Assembly: GCA_032716605.1 (NCBI GenBank)
Contig: CM064518.1
Location: 43,791,509 to 43,855,508 of the forward strand
Source: Paralithodes platypus
Taxonomy: Eukaryota; Arthropoda; Malacostraca; Decapoda; Lithodidae
Direction: 5' to 3'
DNA length: 64,000 nt
This document shows, one piece after another, positions 32,585 to 43,255 of this stretch. The position numbers were made by a program, and so were the translations under genes. Every line of letters begins with the position of its first letter. The stretch's first letter is position 1. The notes below the pieces were generated by a model. That model worked only from the letters and a program-made list of their open reading frames with translations, was not told the DNA's origin and made no database searches.

Positions 32585-33360
32585 GTTAAACGTGACGTGG
32601 AAAGAATATTAAGTCAAGTGGCCGCTACCCTCTTTATACAGGTATCCTTATGCCAGGTAGAGTGTTGAGGTGAGGTGGTCAGTCACAGGTACAGACAGAC
32701 AGGCAGAAAGACAGACAGGTAGACAGACAGACAGGCAGGTAGACAGGCAGACAGACAGGTAGGTAGAAGTGGTAAGACTATTAACCCTTTTGATGCCTAG
32801 GGTCACTTTGGTATGTTGCAGGACCTGCCACCAGAATACTTTGTTGACCTGAAGGGGGAGGTAGTTGTTTTTTCTCCCTCATGTTTAGTCCCATTAGTTT
32901 TGATATTTTAAGATGTGCATTCCATTAGTTTGGCGATTTTAAAACCTTTCACACCATTGCATTGTTTATAGTGGGACCTTTCGTGCCATTTACAGTAGGC
33001 TTCTTATTTTTTCCTGGTGGGCTCTGGGTGATTTTTTTTTCTTCAGCTTAATGGAGGTCTAGCGAGGAAACTAAAAGAACATTGTAGACAAAATAAATAA
33101 TCGACCATAAACTATACCCGTCCCCCCTTAAACGTGAGGTGGGAACAAGATGGCTTCCATAAGTCTAGTGTCTTCTACCCTCTTTATACATGTACCCTCA
33201 TGCCAGGTAGGGTTTTTTTTTTTTTTTTTTTTGAGATGGTCAGTCACAGGTACAGACAGACAGGTAGAAGGGGTAAGACTATTAACCCTTTAGATGCTAT
33301 GGACACGTTGGTATGTTGTGGGACCTGCCACTAGAATACTTTGTTGACCTTACAAGAGTC
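32585..33360 (+). repeat. tandem duplication split by MITE-A
   Basis: Unit 1 (32587-32851) and unit 2 (33127-33352) share 'taccctctttataca', 'tcatgccaggtag', 'cagtcacaggtacagacaga' and 'gaatactttgttgacct'. A MITE-A lies exactly at the junction. Confidence 0.85.
32848..33130 (+). mobile_element. MITE-A, shortened
   Basis: 'ctgaagggggaggtagttg' start (TTAA mutated to TGAA), end 'cgtccccccttaa'. About 283 bp; part of the middle is deleted. Confidence 0.88.
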
Positions 33361-33381
33361 CTGAGTGACCAAGAACGTAGG

Positions 33382-33885
33382 TGGTGGGAGAAAAGGCTTA
33401 GGAGGTGGGATGGGAAGCTTGGGAAGGGATGGGAGAGGAGGGCCAGGTATAGGAGGTGGGATGGGATACTGTACATGTGAGGGATGGAAGAAGAGGGCCA
33501 GGTGTAACAAGAGGTGGGATGGGAGGTTTGGGAAGGGATGTGAGGTTTGGGAGAAGAGCACCAGGTATAATGAGAGGTGGGATGGGAGGTAGTGAGAGGG
33601 GAGTTTTATGAGGTAGTGGGATGGAAGGTTTGGGAAGGGATGCACATGTGAGGGATGGGAGAGGAGGACCAGGTATAATAAGAGGTGGGATGGGAGAGGA
33701 GGGCCAGGTATAATAAGAAGTGGGATTGGAGGTATGGGAAGGGATGGGAGATGGATGGGAGAGGAGTGCCAGGTATAATAAGAAGTGGGAGGGGAGGTTT
33801 AGGTAGTGGGATGGAAGGTTTGTGAAGGGATGCACGTGAGGGATGGGAGAAAAAGGACCAGGTATAATAAGAGGGGCACAAAAGG
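33382..33885 (+). repeat. G-rich minisatellite, roughly 70-100 bp units
   Basis: 'gtgggatgggaggtttggga', 'gagggatgggagaggagg' and 'ccaggtataataaga' recur in shuffled order. Confidence 0.88.
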
Positions 33886-33914
33886 TCGGGTCCCACGAGC
33901 CTGTTGGGAAATGC

Positions 33915-34082
33915 AATATTGGGTAAGAAGAAGAAAATAAAAAGAACAAGAAAAATAACAAGACAAGAAAAAGAAACAAAAAAGGACAAGAGCAAGAAGA
34001 CGAAGAATAAGAATATGAATAAGAATACGAATAAAACGAAGAATAATAATAAGACGAAGAAGAAGTGTGTCATGATCCTCAA
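33915..34082 (+). repeat. A/G-rich low complexity
   Basis: 'aagaagaaaataaaaagaac'-type text. Lysine-rich open frame is spurious. Confidence 0.85.
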
Positions 34083-34400
34083 TTAACCCTTTGAGTACCA
34101 GCCACGATATTATGCAGTTTAGGAAGGATATGTAACAGTTATAAGGGTTGGTGGAGAAAGTTTGAAGCCTTATTACTGCAAGAGGTCCTTCCTAAGCTGA
34201 ATTAAAGTCGTCTAACAGTTTCCAGAGTCTGATGAAAAGGACGTCCCTGGTATATATGTATTTCATATATATTCTGGCTACCACTAGAAGAAAGTTTACT
34301 CGGATTAGTAAAAACTCAACATCCAAAAGCTAAGACTCATCTTAATTATCCTTCCGAAACTCGAGATCTTTCCAAAATAGAAGAAAATCGTCTAATTATC
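34083..34400. mobile_element. MITE-B copy plus diverged half copy
   Basis: 34083-34255: TTAACCCTTTGAGTACC … 'gaaaaggacgtccctggta'. 34268-34398 repeats 'attctggctaccactagaag' and 'gaaaatcgtctaatta'. Confidence 0.7.
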
Positions 34401-34615
34401 TATCTGTCTATTGCCTGAAGCCGTGATCCCCGAAGGGGTAGCCATGAACAAAACGCCTGCATGCACCGCTGTCCCCAGTCAGTCGACGCCCCTCCTCCCA
34501 TCCAGCACCGCCTTCACTCATATACTTCTTCACTCCATCCTTCCACCTCTCATTTGGTCTACCTCTCCCTCTCTGTCCTTCCACCTCGCTCTCGTATACT
34601 CTCTTAGCCATTCTC
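34395..34615 (-). pseudogene. LINE 3'-end fragment
   Basis: The minus strand reads AKRVYESEVEGQRGRGRPNE, RWKDGVKKYMSEGGAGWEEG and RRLTGDSGA, matching the end of the LINE at 59.7-61.44 kb, then a 3' end with 'tctatctgtcta' (GATA-type tail). 5'-truncated to about 210 bp. Confidence 0.88.
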
Positions 34616-34659
34616 TAATGATATCCAGAATAAAAATAAATACCCGCATCATCGCATAA

Positions 34660-34870
34660 TAAAAGCGCTAAGAAAAGGCACTAAGAACCTTGGAGGAAAG
34701 ATACTAAAGGAGGGAGCATCAGGATCCTCCAGTGAAGCCAATTTCCCAAGCGATGTGCTGTCAAACTTCCCTGTCGACCTTACAATACCTCAGATTATCC
34801 GGTACAGATAAAAAAGAGAATGCATATCTTTAGTACAATAATCAGTGTTCTTCAGAGCTATCTTAGTGCA
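34660..34870. repeat. dispersed family P
   Basis: 'cttggaggaaagatactaaa' and 'cgaccttacaatacct' resemble 21.19-21.27 kb. Probably upstream sequence of the LINE C terminus that follows. Confidence 0.45.
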
Positions 34871-34874
34871 TCCC

Positions 34875-34993
34875 TCCTCCCTTATGTCTTTCTTCCACTC
34901 AACAATAATTAAGCTCTGGAACTCTCTCCCTTAATCTGCCTTTCCCTCATCCTATGACTTAAAATGCTTCAAGCTACGTGTGTCAAGATATTT
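34875..34993 (+). pseudogene. LINE ORF2 C-terminal fragment
   Basis: One frame reads IIKLWNSLP, stop, SAFPSSYDLKCFKLRVSRY. The 'LWNSLP' motif followed by a short helix-rich tail is typical of the extreme C terminus of several LINE ORF2 proteins. Contains a stop; very short. Confidence 0.5.
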
Positions 34994-35035
34994 TGTATTC
35001 TAAAGCAAGCCTAAAGTACATTGAATTTGGCGCTC

Positions 35036-35115
35036 TATAACTCTTTCAACTTTGGGAGGGACATTTGTTACAGGCAGCTTTGTCTTTTGTCTGCTTCATA
35101 CACGCAGAACAAAAC
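35036..35115 (+). repeat. dispersed family O
   Basis: 'actctttcaactttgggagg', 'gcagctttgtcttttgtctg'. Confidence 0.65.
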
Positions 35116-35154
35116 GTGTTAGCATTTTATCATAGTCTGTCATTATGCATGCAT

Positions 35155-35370
35155 GTACAGTTGGCCAAATAAGTGATTAATCGGCACCATGAATATTTTG
35201 ATTAATAATGGGTATCAGCAATATCTAAGTATGATTTCCTTATTTCAAGTGAGATATGCACATATATTCCTACACTTACCCACCCTATTCAACATCTGAC
35301 AGATATTAATACAGCACAGAGCGAGCAAAACATAATGACACCTGAAACATGACTTATTAGCGCCACCGTA
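35155..35370 (-). mobile_element. MITE-E, complete
   Basis: TACAGTTGGCCAAATAAGTG start, 'gacttattagcgccaccgta' end. 216 bp. Internal 'accctattcaacatctgaca' equals the 30 bp satellite core. Confidence 0.88.
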
Positions 35371-35764
35371 CAGTAATATGCGAGACTATGGTCAGTGTTA
35401 GCCAGATCCACCACATAGAAAAAAAAAAAAAAAAAAACCCCTGTCTGTCCCTTTCTGGCTTCACGCTAACTTAGGGTACGTTCCACTTGACTACGCCTCC
35501 CTACAATTAACCTCCTTGATAATAACCCTCAGTTATAAACATCGTTGCACGGCTACACAATAACCGGGTTATATTAAACAACACATGTTCATATAATTGA
35601 AAGAAACTCAAAACTATAATCTAACTCTGATAATTGAGGAAGCAATCTTACAACTCAGAAGGCCAATATCCGAGATTCTTTAGACAATATAAACAATGAT
35701 ATTGCCGACATAATATCCTTTGTCCTTATGATTTACTACAGTATTTATTTTTAATTTTTGTTAT
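35371..35764. other. unassigned spacer
   Basis: Poly-A run near 35420. No gene. Confidence 0.4.
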
Positions 35765-36290
35765 TTCTATATTCCAACTTCTCCCTCTCGGGCATAGGCT
35801 GAGAGCCTGTACATTCTACCGCTCAATACGGTGATACCTGTGAGGTCTCGTTCCAGTCTATGGAGGGAGACATGTGAAGCACCCATTCACGGCTCGATGC
35901 AGCCCCATCTCTGAAGCTGCTTCGCCTCTATGCTTCACTGTCTCACCCCCCAGACTTGGACCCCTCATTCTCAGAATGCCACTTATTGAGCAATGAACTC
36001 ACTAGGCATTGCTCCCCTGTAGCATATTTTGAAAATGGGAATATTCATACAGTGCTATTTAATCAGGGAACAATGAGGGTATTTGTTTTTGGCATTATGG
36101 TGGGCTCAAATTCCATCCAAATAGTATCTTCCCATTGATACATCGGGATTCGAATCCGGGATAATTGGATTACCAGTCCAGTGGCAAGAAGACCACTCCA
36201 CCACACTTCCCCAATTGACCCCAGTGATACCAATATGGGGGAGGCTGGCCGATCTCTGGTTCTACAGGGTTTCTAAGGAAGGCCAGGTAA
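35765..36290 (-). mobile_element. SINE-K, near full length
   Basis: The minus strand has a 5' leader (36290-36215), then a tRNA-like head at about 36205-36135 with 'gtgtggtggagtggtctt' (A-box), an anticodon-like loop ctggtaa and 'ggattcgaatcccga' (B-box), then a 300 bp body ending at 'gagaagttggaatatagaaa'. About 520 bp, long for a SINE. The 3' part matches 8.23-8.46 kb. Confidence 0.7.
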
Positions 36291-36439
36291 AGTAAGCTAT
36301 TGAGTCTGGCCACCACCTGAACCCCAGATGTAATTCCAGACGCCAGACAGGAACACAGTCGTAATAAATAGAGTGTGATGGTATTGTAGACTCTCTATTG
36401 ATCTGTTCCACAGTTGATTATATATATACGGTATATAGA

Positions 36440-36552
36440 TTTGTTTTCCTTTTTTTTTTTTTTCCATGTGAATGAGGGAGACAAAAGGCATAACTACCTG
36501 CAGCGAGTGCCCACCCCAGTTTAGAAAGAGTGACAGGGCCAAAATCAAGGGA
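36440..36552 (-). repeat. dispersed family O
   Basis: Reverse copy of the segment at 24.93 kb ('gagggagacaaaaggcat', 'aaagagtgacagggcc'). Confidence 0.65.
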
Positions 36553-36597
36553 CGTTCGAGCTAAAATGCCTGGACATTTTACTGTATAATACACTCA

Positions 36598-36722
36598 AAC
36601 ATCTCCATACCCATAATAAACAAAGATATTTCCACTCTTTACACTTAACTATCTCCATACCCATAATAAACAAAGATATTTCCACTCTTTACACTTAACT
36701 ATCTCCATACCCATAATAAACA
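36598..36722 (+). repeat. 50 bp tandem repeat, 2.4 copies
   Basis: 'tatctccatacccataataa' at 36600, 36650 and 36700, period exactly 50. Confidence 0.92.
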
Positions 36723-36905
36723 TTTGGGAATATCTGTTATCTGTTACAAAGATCACCACGTGTAAGTGGCACCGATTAGCATGTCGCCCATCGGTAATTT
36801 GTTTACGGTTTATTCCCCTAGATGGGTTGCCCGCCAAGGCTATTGAGGCCCATCCACCCGGAAACACCCCTTCCAGATACCAGGGGGACTGCTAACACTA
36901 GAGAA

Positions 36906-37432
36906 AACTACCGAGCTAGAGTCTGGTAGGGACGAACCTAAACTACCGAGCTAGAGTCTGGTAGGGACGAACCTAAACTACCGAGCTAGAGTCTGGTAGG
37001 GACGAACCTAAACTACCGAGCTAGAGTCTGGTAGGGACGAACCTAAACTATCGAGCTAGAGTCTGGTAGGGACGAACCTAAACTACCGAGCTAGAGTCTG
37101 GTAGGGACGAACCTAAACTACCGAGCTAGAGTCTGGTAGGGACGAACCTAAACTACCGAGCTAGAGTCTGGTAGGGACGAACCTAAACTACCGAGCTAGA
37201 GTCTGGTAGGGACGAACCTAAACTACCGAGCTAGAGTCTGGTAGGGACGAACCTAAACTACCGAGCTAGAGTCTGGTAGGGACGAACCTAAACTACCGAG
37301 CTAGAGTCTGGTAGGGACGAACCTAAACTACCGAGCTAGAGTCTGGTAGGGACGAACCTAAACTACCGAGCTAGAGTCTGCTAGGGACGAACCTAAACTA
37401 CCGAGCTAGAGTCTGGTAGGGACGAACCTAAA
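36906..37432 (+). repeat. 35 bp minisatellite, 15 near-identical copies
   Basis: 'actaccgagctagagtctgg' plus 'tagggacgaacctaa', period exactly 35. I see only two substitutions in the array (a T in 'ctatcgag', a C in 'ctgctagg'). It runs directly into a MITE-A fragment. Confidence 0.97.
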
Positions 37433-37579
37433 GGTCTTAACATTGATGAAATAGGACGAAAGATGTTAAAATTGCCAAATTAATGGCCCGAACGTCTTAA
37501 TACCTCAAAACTAATGGGGCTAAACACGAGGTAGAAGGGGGGTCCAGAAATAAACCAACTATCCCCCCTCCCCCCTTAA
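37428..37579 (-). mobile_element. MITE-A right part
   Basis: 'aaaggtcttaacattgat' to CCCCCCTTAA. The left part is missing where the 35 bp array ends. Confidence 0.85.
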
Positions 37580-37732
37580 GGCACCAAAATGGCGTCCAAA
37601 GACCAAGTTGGCCACTCTCTCTTACCCCAGGATCTCTATTCAGGGGGGGCGGGGGGAAGGCATGATATATAAATAATTGGCTTCGGCCGATTACAATTAA
37701 CGTGAGATTCTTCTTTCCTTATCGTTCTCTTC

Positions 37733-37734
<2 letters not shown>

Positions 37735-37803
<69 letters not shown>

Positions 37804-37809
37804 GTATAA

Positions 37810-37851
<42 letters not shown>
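37735..37851. repeat. (TA)n(TG)n microsatellite
   Basis: TA for about 65 bp, then TG for about 40 bp. Confidence 0.95.
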
Positions 37852-37853
<2 letters not shown>

Positions 37854-38420
37854 AAAGACAATCTGAGAATAATAATGAAAATAATATTATGAAGTCACTG
37901 AATATAATATAGTGAATGAACTACCAGCGTGGGAAAGCTTGTGTCGTAGACCATAATTTACAAAAGGTGAACCGTAAGAAAAAATTATCATTAACACAAT
38001 TTACAAAGTTATTTTTACTTATCAGAAAAAGCATATTGCAGAGCTGTGGAATGGGAAATGACTACAATACAGTGTCTATACCGTATATCATTATTAATGT
38101 TAGTTTTATTATCATCATTATTATTATTATTAATAATATTATTATTATTATTAATATTATATTTTCACAATCACTATGTAAAAAAAATAAGAAAAAATAT
38201 ATACTGTATATCTTACAGAATGTTTATCCAAAAAATTCCTCCGTCTATGTATTGCAAAAAGCCTGGTATTCGTTAGGCAAATGAGAGATATAGTTATAAG
38301 TTATACAAAGAGTCAGATGTTATGAGGAACATCACGCTTGTCATTATACGTGTTACTAGCCCCAAACTCGCGAGCAACTGTGGCCTTCAACCTTACAACA
38401 CTCCTCTTGTATTACAGAAG
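37852..38420. other. unassigned, (ATT)n at 38105-38165
   Basis: A 122-codon open frame with an Ile-rich microsatellite core spans part of this. No domain recognised. Confidence 0.4.
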
Positions 38421-38630
38421 TACAGTTGGTCAAGTGAATTTTGTATGCACTGGATGATTTTATGTATGAAAAGATAATTAGTATGATTGAAGTAGAAGTG
38501 TGTATTCCAAAGCAGTAGTTTAAATATATGACCAATTAACTGTTTAATAGCAAATTGTTCTTGTAAGATATATTAGTGCTTATTCCATACATAAAAACAC
38601 AGTGAATGCAAATTTATGAGGCCAACTGTA
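38421..38630. mobile_element. MITE-F (mariner-like), complete
   Basis: TACAGTTGGTCAAGTGAATT … AATTTATGAGGCCAACTGTA, 210 bp, with 'tatgcactg' mirrored by 'cagtgaatgca'. TA boundaries. Confidence 0.85.
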
Positions 38631-38751
38631 CATTCACATACATTTTAAATAAGCATATACAGACTCCTTTGAATACAAAACAATGGTTATTCTTATTAGA
38701 CGTTTGTAAAACCTGTATATAGAAAACATCAGTTGTACAAACGAAATATTG

Positions 38752-39023
38752 TTAAAGGGGAGAGGGGTTTCTGGACCCAATTTTCCCTCATGTTTAGCTC
38801 CTTTTGCGTTGATATTTTATGACATTCGCCCCATTACCTTGGCGATTTTAGGAAATGTGATGCCATATAGGTGTCAATAGTTTCCTGGCGATCGATACCG
38901 AGAATGCAATAAAGGAGGAATCTGCCTTCGACCGGGGAAATGTTCTACCAAAAAAATGCATACATTTATCACAAAGGGGGTTTTGCAGGTATCTGTTTTA
39001 TGCTTGATTCAGGCCTAGATAGG

Positions 39024-39025
<2 letters not shown>
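38752..39025 (+). mobile_element. MITE-A, right end replaced by (TA)n
   Basis: TTAAAGGGGAGAGG start to 'ggcctagataggaaata', then TA. Confidence 0.85.

Positions 39026-39092
<67 letters not shown>
39026..39092. repeat. (TA)n at MITE-A end
   Basis: Pure TA for about 65 bp at the element's AT-rich right end. Confidence 0.95.
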
Positions 39093-39095
<3 letters not shown>

Positions 39096-39261
39096 TATGT
39101 GTGTGTGTATGTGTATCACTTATGTTACATTCAAGCACGCAGTTTAAACAGTGCTAACAAATAAAACTAAAAAAGCTACCCCTTGTTGACGTGTATAATG
39201 AGAGACACCTGACCCAGCAGACCACCAGCACCACCACAAAGGTAGATCTCGCAACCACCAT

Positions 39262-39571
39262 TTAAGAGGGGAGATGGGTCGTTTTTCTAGATCCCCTTAT
39301 CCTTCATGTTTAGCCCCAATAGTTTTCTGATTTTAAGATGCTTACCCCATTAGTTTGGTGATTTTAAGACCTTCCGCCCCATTTCCTTGCCAATATTAAG
39401 ACCGTTCGTGATATTTAGGTGTCGATCTTTTTCCTGGTGAACGATAGTGAGCCTGTGTATTTTTCTACCGAAAAATGTACAAATTAATCTAGAAGGGGGA
39501 TCTAACGTATGTGTTTTTAAGTTTGATGGAGGTCTTGGGAGGAAACTAGAAAAATAATAAACACATGAACA
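39262..39571 (+). mobile_element. MITE-A, right end expanded to (AAT)n
   Basis: TTAAGAGGGGAGATGGG to 'aggaaactagaaaaataat', then (AAT) words with periodic 'acacatgaac'. Confidence 0.88.
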
Positions 39572-39795
39572 AATAATAATAAATAATAATAAATAATAAT
39601 AAACACATGAACAAATAATAACAAATAATAATAAATAATAATAAATAATAATAAACACATGAACAAATAATAACAAATAATAATAAACACATGAACAAAT
39701 AATAATAAATAATAATAAAAAATAATAATACAAATAATAAATAATAATAATAAAATAATAATAAATAATAATAAATAAATGAATAAATACTACTA
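39572..39795. repeat. (AAT)n with 'cacatgaac' spacers
   Basis: A higher-order pattern: 'aaacacatgaacaaataat' recurs four times, showing that the expansion carried MITE-A terminal sequence with it. Confidence 0.9.
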
Positions 39796-39984
39796 CTAAA
39801 GGTATCACATGTTGCCGTGTATAATGAGACACCTGATCCCCGCAGAAGACCATCACCACACAGGTAGATCTCGGAACCATTATTTTATCAACTCCCAGGC
39901 CAGGTGTATTTGGGCCGGAGGGGGAGCGCTGACTTAGTTCACTTGGCCACCCACGTCTGCACCCTCACCACCACCACTCATAGG

Positions 39985-40285
39985 GTCTCGCTCTCGCTCT
40001 CGCTCTTGCTCTTGCTCTTGCTCTTGCTCTTGCTCTTGCTCTTGCTCTTGCTCTTGCTCTTGCTCTTGCTCGCTCTCTCTCTCTCGCTCTCGCTCTCTCT
40101 CTCTCTCTTTTCTATCATCTCCTTCAACTTTCCTTTTCTATCGGGTATGCCATCTCTACTAGAATTAAGTCCTGACCACCTCGTTTGGATCGTAAGGTCT
40201 GTGTGGCCAGTGTATCTATGTAAATATATGTAAATCTCTATCTCTATCTCTCTCACTCACACTCTCTCTCTCTCTCTCTCAACCT
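39985..40285 (+). repeat. (CTCTTG)n, (CT)n and family M
   Basis: 'ctcttgctcttgctcttg' for about 70 bp, CT to 40106, family M at 40107-40232, then CT again to about 40280. Confidence 0.92.
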
Positions 40286-40505
40286 TTCTGTGGCCCATTC
40301 TACTCTGGACAGCCTTGATGAAAGAATGGTGGTGAAACTATTGCATCTCACCATTATTAATTTACAACCTATAGTTAAGCATTTTGTTAATTGCTTCACA
40401 CGCCCAATTATTTGTGGCTCCATCACACTTTGTTACGCTTACCGTCAGTTTATACGTGATTTCGGCCAAGGATGGTTTTAATATTATGGGAGAGATACAA
40501 CGAAA
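40286..40505. other. unassigned spacer
   Basis: No gene recognised. Confidence 0.35.
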
Positions 40506-40507
40506 AT

Positions 40508-40592
40508 CATAGCTAGATAGATAGTTATAGATATAGATAGATAGATAGATACATAGATAAAAAGATAAATAGATAGATAGATAGATATTTGA
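40508..40592. repeat. (GATA)n microsatellite
   Basis: Interrupted 'agatagatagata'. Confidence 0.9.
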
Positions 40593-40773
40593 TCTGTGTA
40601 GTTATATATTTATACATTTACTTAATATAGAAATATCTCCCCAGGTCGGGTTCCAAACACAAGTTAGCAGAATTAGGAGCCAGATATATCCACCATCACG
40701 CTTTAGGCCGATGAAACCTTAGTAAACTTTATACTTTGCATAATCAGGTATTAGTCAGTAAGAAGAGGTAATC

Positions 40774-40990
40774 CTATAGTCTATTCACTGTAAGTAGGCC
40801 AGAAAAAATGACCTCTAACCTCTGTAACTAAAAGAAAACTAGAGTAATCGAGGTAATATTTCTACTAATTGGGAAGAGTCAGTCAAGGCATAGATGTGGA
40901 AATGTACAGCCAATTTGCTCTAGCCCAATTTTTTAGTTACAGAGGATAGAAGTCAAGATTTCTCGCCTACGTACAGCGAATAGACTATAG
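40774..40990. mobile_element. MITE-I, complete
   Basis: CTATAGTCTATTCACTGTA … CAGCGAATAGACTATAG, with inverted repeats reaching about 50 bp ('cctctgtaacta' / 'tagttacagagg'). Confidence 0.82.
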
Positions 40991-41014
40991 TCAGCCACGC
41001 AGTTTAGCCCCATG

Positions 41015-41228
41015 TTAACCCTTCTGTACCGGTGACGTCTTTTATATTTTCGTCTGGCTATATTTAGACGATTTTGTGCAGTTCCAGAAGGATCTGTGGT
41101 AGTTAAAGGGGTAAAGTGTGATAGTTCGAAGCTTGTTAATTGCTGGAGGCCCTTATTAAACTGAATAAAATCGTTTAATAGTAGCTAGATTAAAATTAAA
41201 AAGACGTCTCCGGTACAGAAGGGGTTAA
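41015..41228. mobile_element. MITE-B, complete, TTAA at both ends
   Basis: TTAACCCTTCTGTACCGG … CCGGTACAGAAGGGGTTAA, 214 bp. Subterminal 'tagacgatttt' and 'aaaatcgttta' are also inverted. TTAACCC/GGGTTAA ends are the piggyBac hallmark. Confidence 0.9.
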
Positions 41229-41370
41229 TTAATATTTTTCTTAACATCAATGACACCCCTAATGAAATTAATTAATTCCACCAGGACTCGAACCCAGGAC
41301 ACCCCATACAGAACTTACACGTTCAGCACATGACTACGATTAATATCCATGTATCGAATATCTCAATGAA
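41229..41370 (-). mobile_element. tRNA-like SINE copy
   Basis: The minus strand has B-box 'gggttcgagtcctgg' and body 'taattaatttcattagg'. The region 5' of the head also resembles 2.05-2.10 kb ('aatcgtagtcatgt'). Confidence 0.6.
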
Positions 41371-41489
41371 TAAACAAGGGTATTTTACACTAAGAAATAT
41401 GACACTTTTAACATACAGTTCTAGGGTGATACGAAAAATAACAGAGTAAAAGTACAATGTGAGGTGGAAGCAGTTCGGGATGCAAATTC

Positions 41490-41628
41490 TTAAGGGGAGA
41501 TGGGCCGTTTTTCTGGTCACCTTTCTCCCTCGTGTTTAGCCCCATTAGTTTTGAGATTTGAAGAAGTTTGTTCCATTATTTTGACCTTTCGCCCTATATC
41601 TTTGTCAATATTAACACCTTTCGTGCCC
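41490..41628 (+). mobile_element. MITE-A left half
   Basis: TTAAGGGGAGATGGGCCG to 'cacctttcgtgccc', where the next copy's TTAA begins. Confidence 0.88.
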
Positions 41629-41954
41629 TTAAGGGGAGATTTCCACTAGAGGGATTTTTTTCTTGACCCCTTTCTCCCTCATGTTTAGCCCCATTGCTTT
41701 TGATATTATAAAACGTTTGCCCCATTAGTTTAGCGATTTTAAGAACTTTCACCCCATATTAAGGCCTTTCGTGTCATTCAGGTGTCAATGTTATCCTGGC
41801 GAGCGATAGCGAGCCTGTAATTTAAGAGGAACCGGCCTTTGGCCGGGAAATTTTTCTACCGAAAAATGTACAAATTTATCTTGAAAGGGACTCAAGGGGG
41901 TGTAATTTTAAGCTTGATGGAGGTCTAGGGAACAAACTAAATACCTCCCCTTAA
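41629..41954 (+). mobile_element. MITE-A short subfamily, complete
   Basis: TTAAGGGGAGATTTCCACT … AATACCTCCCCTTAA, 326 bp. Very similar to 42043-42367, so probably a recently active subfamily. Confidence 0.93.
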
Positions 41955-42046
41955 TAATTGATAGAGGCCCTATATAAACTGACGAAAATCCTCTAGTAGT
42001 AGCCAGAATACAGCTAATAGGACGGTGCTGGTATAGAAGGGGTTAA
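41951..42046. mobile_element. MITE-B right half between two MITE-A copies
   Basis: 'ttaataattgatagaggccc' to 'gtatagaaggggttaa'. Its internal and terminal TTAA are each shared with an adjoining MITE-A. Confidence 0.85.
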
Positions 42047-42367
42047 GGGGAGATTTCCACTAGAGGGATTTTTTTCTGGACCCCTTTCTCCCTCATGTTT
42101 AGCCCCAATGCTTTTAAGATTTGGAGATAAGTTAGACGATCTTAAGAACTTTCGCCCAATTTCTGTCAATTTTAAGACCGTTCGTGCAATTTAGGTGTCG
42201 ATATTTTCCTGGCGAGCGATAGCGAGCCTGTAATTTAAGAGGAACCGGCCTTCGGCCGGGACATTTTTCTACCGAAAAATTTACAAATTTATCTTGAAAG
42301 GGAGTCTAGTGGGTGTAGTTTGTAGCTTGATAGAGGTCTAGGGAACAACCTAAAAACCTCCCCTTAA
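42043..42367 (+). mobile_element. MITE-A short subfamily, complete
   Basis: TTAAGGGGAGATTTCCACT … AAACCTCCCCTTAA, 325 bp, with an intact 'accggccttcggccggga' core palindrome. Confidence 0.93.
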
Positions 42368-42579
42368 TACAGGTTATGCAAATGCCAGGCTAGCTTGAAT
42401 ACACTTCAATTATTGGTACCGATATAAACACAATAAAATGTAATTGATCAAGCAACATAAATTTTCCGCCTGTCTGATTAATGTATTTAAGCTACGAGTC
42501 TCAAACTAATTCCTTAATACCTCTCGTTAAACCGGAGTGATAAGTGGTTTTGACAACGTATAATGGGGAGATTTATAAA

Positions 42580-43018
<439 letters not shown>

Positions 43019-43039
43019 TTCATTGATTTATTTATCTTT

Positions 43040-43255
43040 ATTATTATGTTTTGTTTTTTAGTTTCCTAAACCTCCATCAAGCTTCAAGAATTATCCCAAA
43101 AGGCTCCGGCCGAAGGCCGATTTCTCCTAATTGTAGGCTTGCTATCGCTCACCAGGAAAAAATCAACACCTAATTGGCACAACAGGTCTTAAAATCGCCA
43201 AAGTATTGAGACAAATGTCTTAAAATGCCAAAAGTAATGGGGTTAAACGCCGTGG
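43040..43255 (-). mobile_element. MITE-A next to (TA)n
   Basis: 'agtttcctaaacctccatca' to 'taatggggttaaacgccg'. The left end is again lost in TA. Confidence 0.82.

Larger units (their letters stand above)
39186..39890 (+). repeat. tandem duplication split by MITE-A and (AAT)n
   Basis: 39186-39262 and 39812-39886 share 'cgtgtataatgag', 'gacacctga' and 'aggtagatctcg'. Between them lie MITE-A 39262-39571 and a 220 bp AAT array. Confidence 0.82.

Noticed and set aside
33398..34082. 193- and 158-codon minus-strand frames rich in Pro/Ser/Phe
   Set aside because: They translate the G-rich minisatellite and adjacent A/G-rich tract; no domain.
36906..37432. CRISPR-like array (35 bp repeats)
   Set aside because: Repeats are contiguous with no spacers, and the context is animal repeat DNA. 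The same applies to the 30 bp and 62 bp arrays.
39978..40256. Ser/Lys dipeptide-repeat open frame on the minus strand
   Set aside because: Translation of the (CTCTTG)n hexanucleotide repeat.
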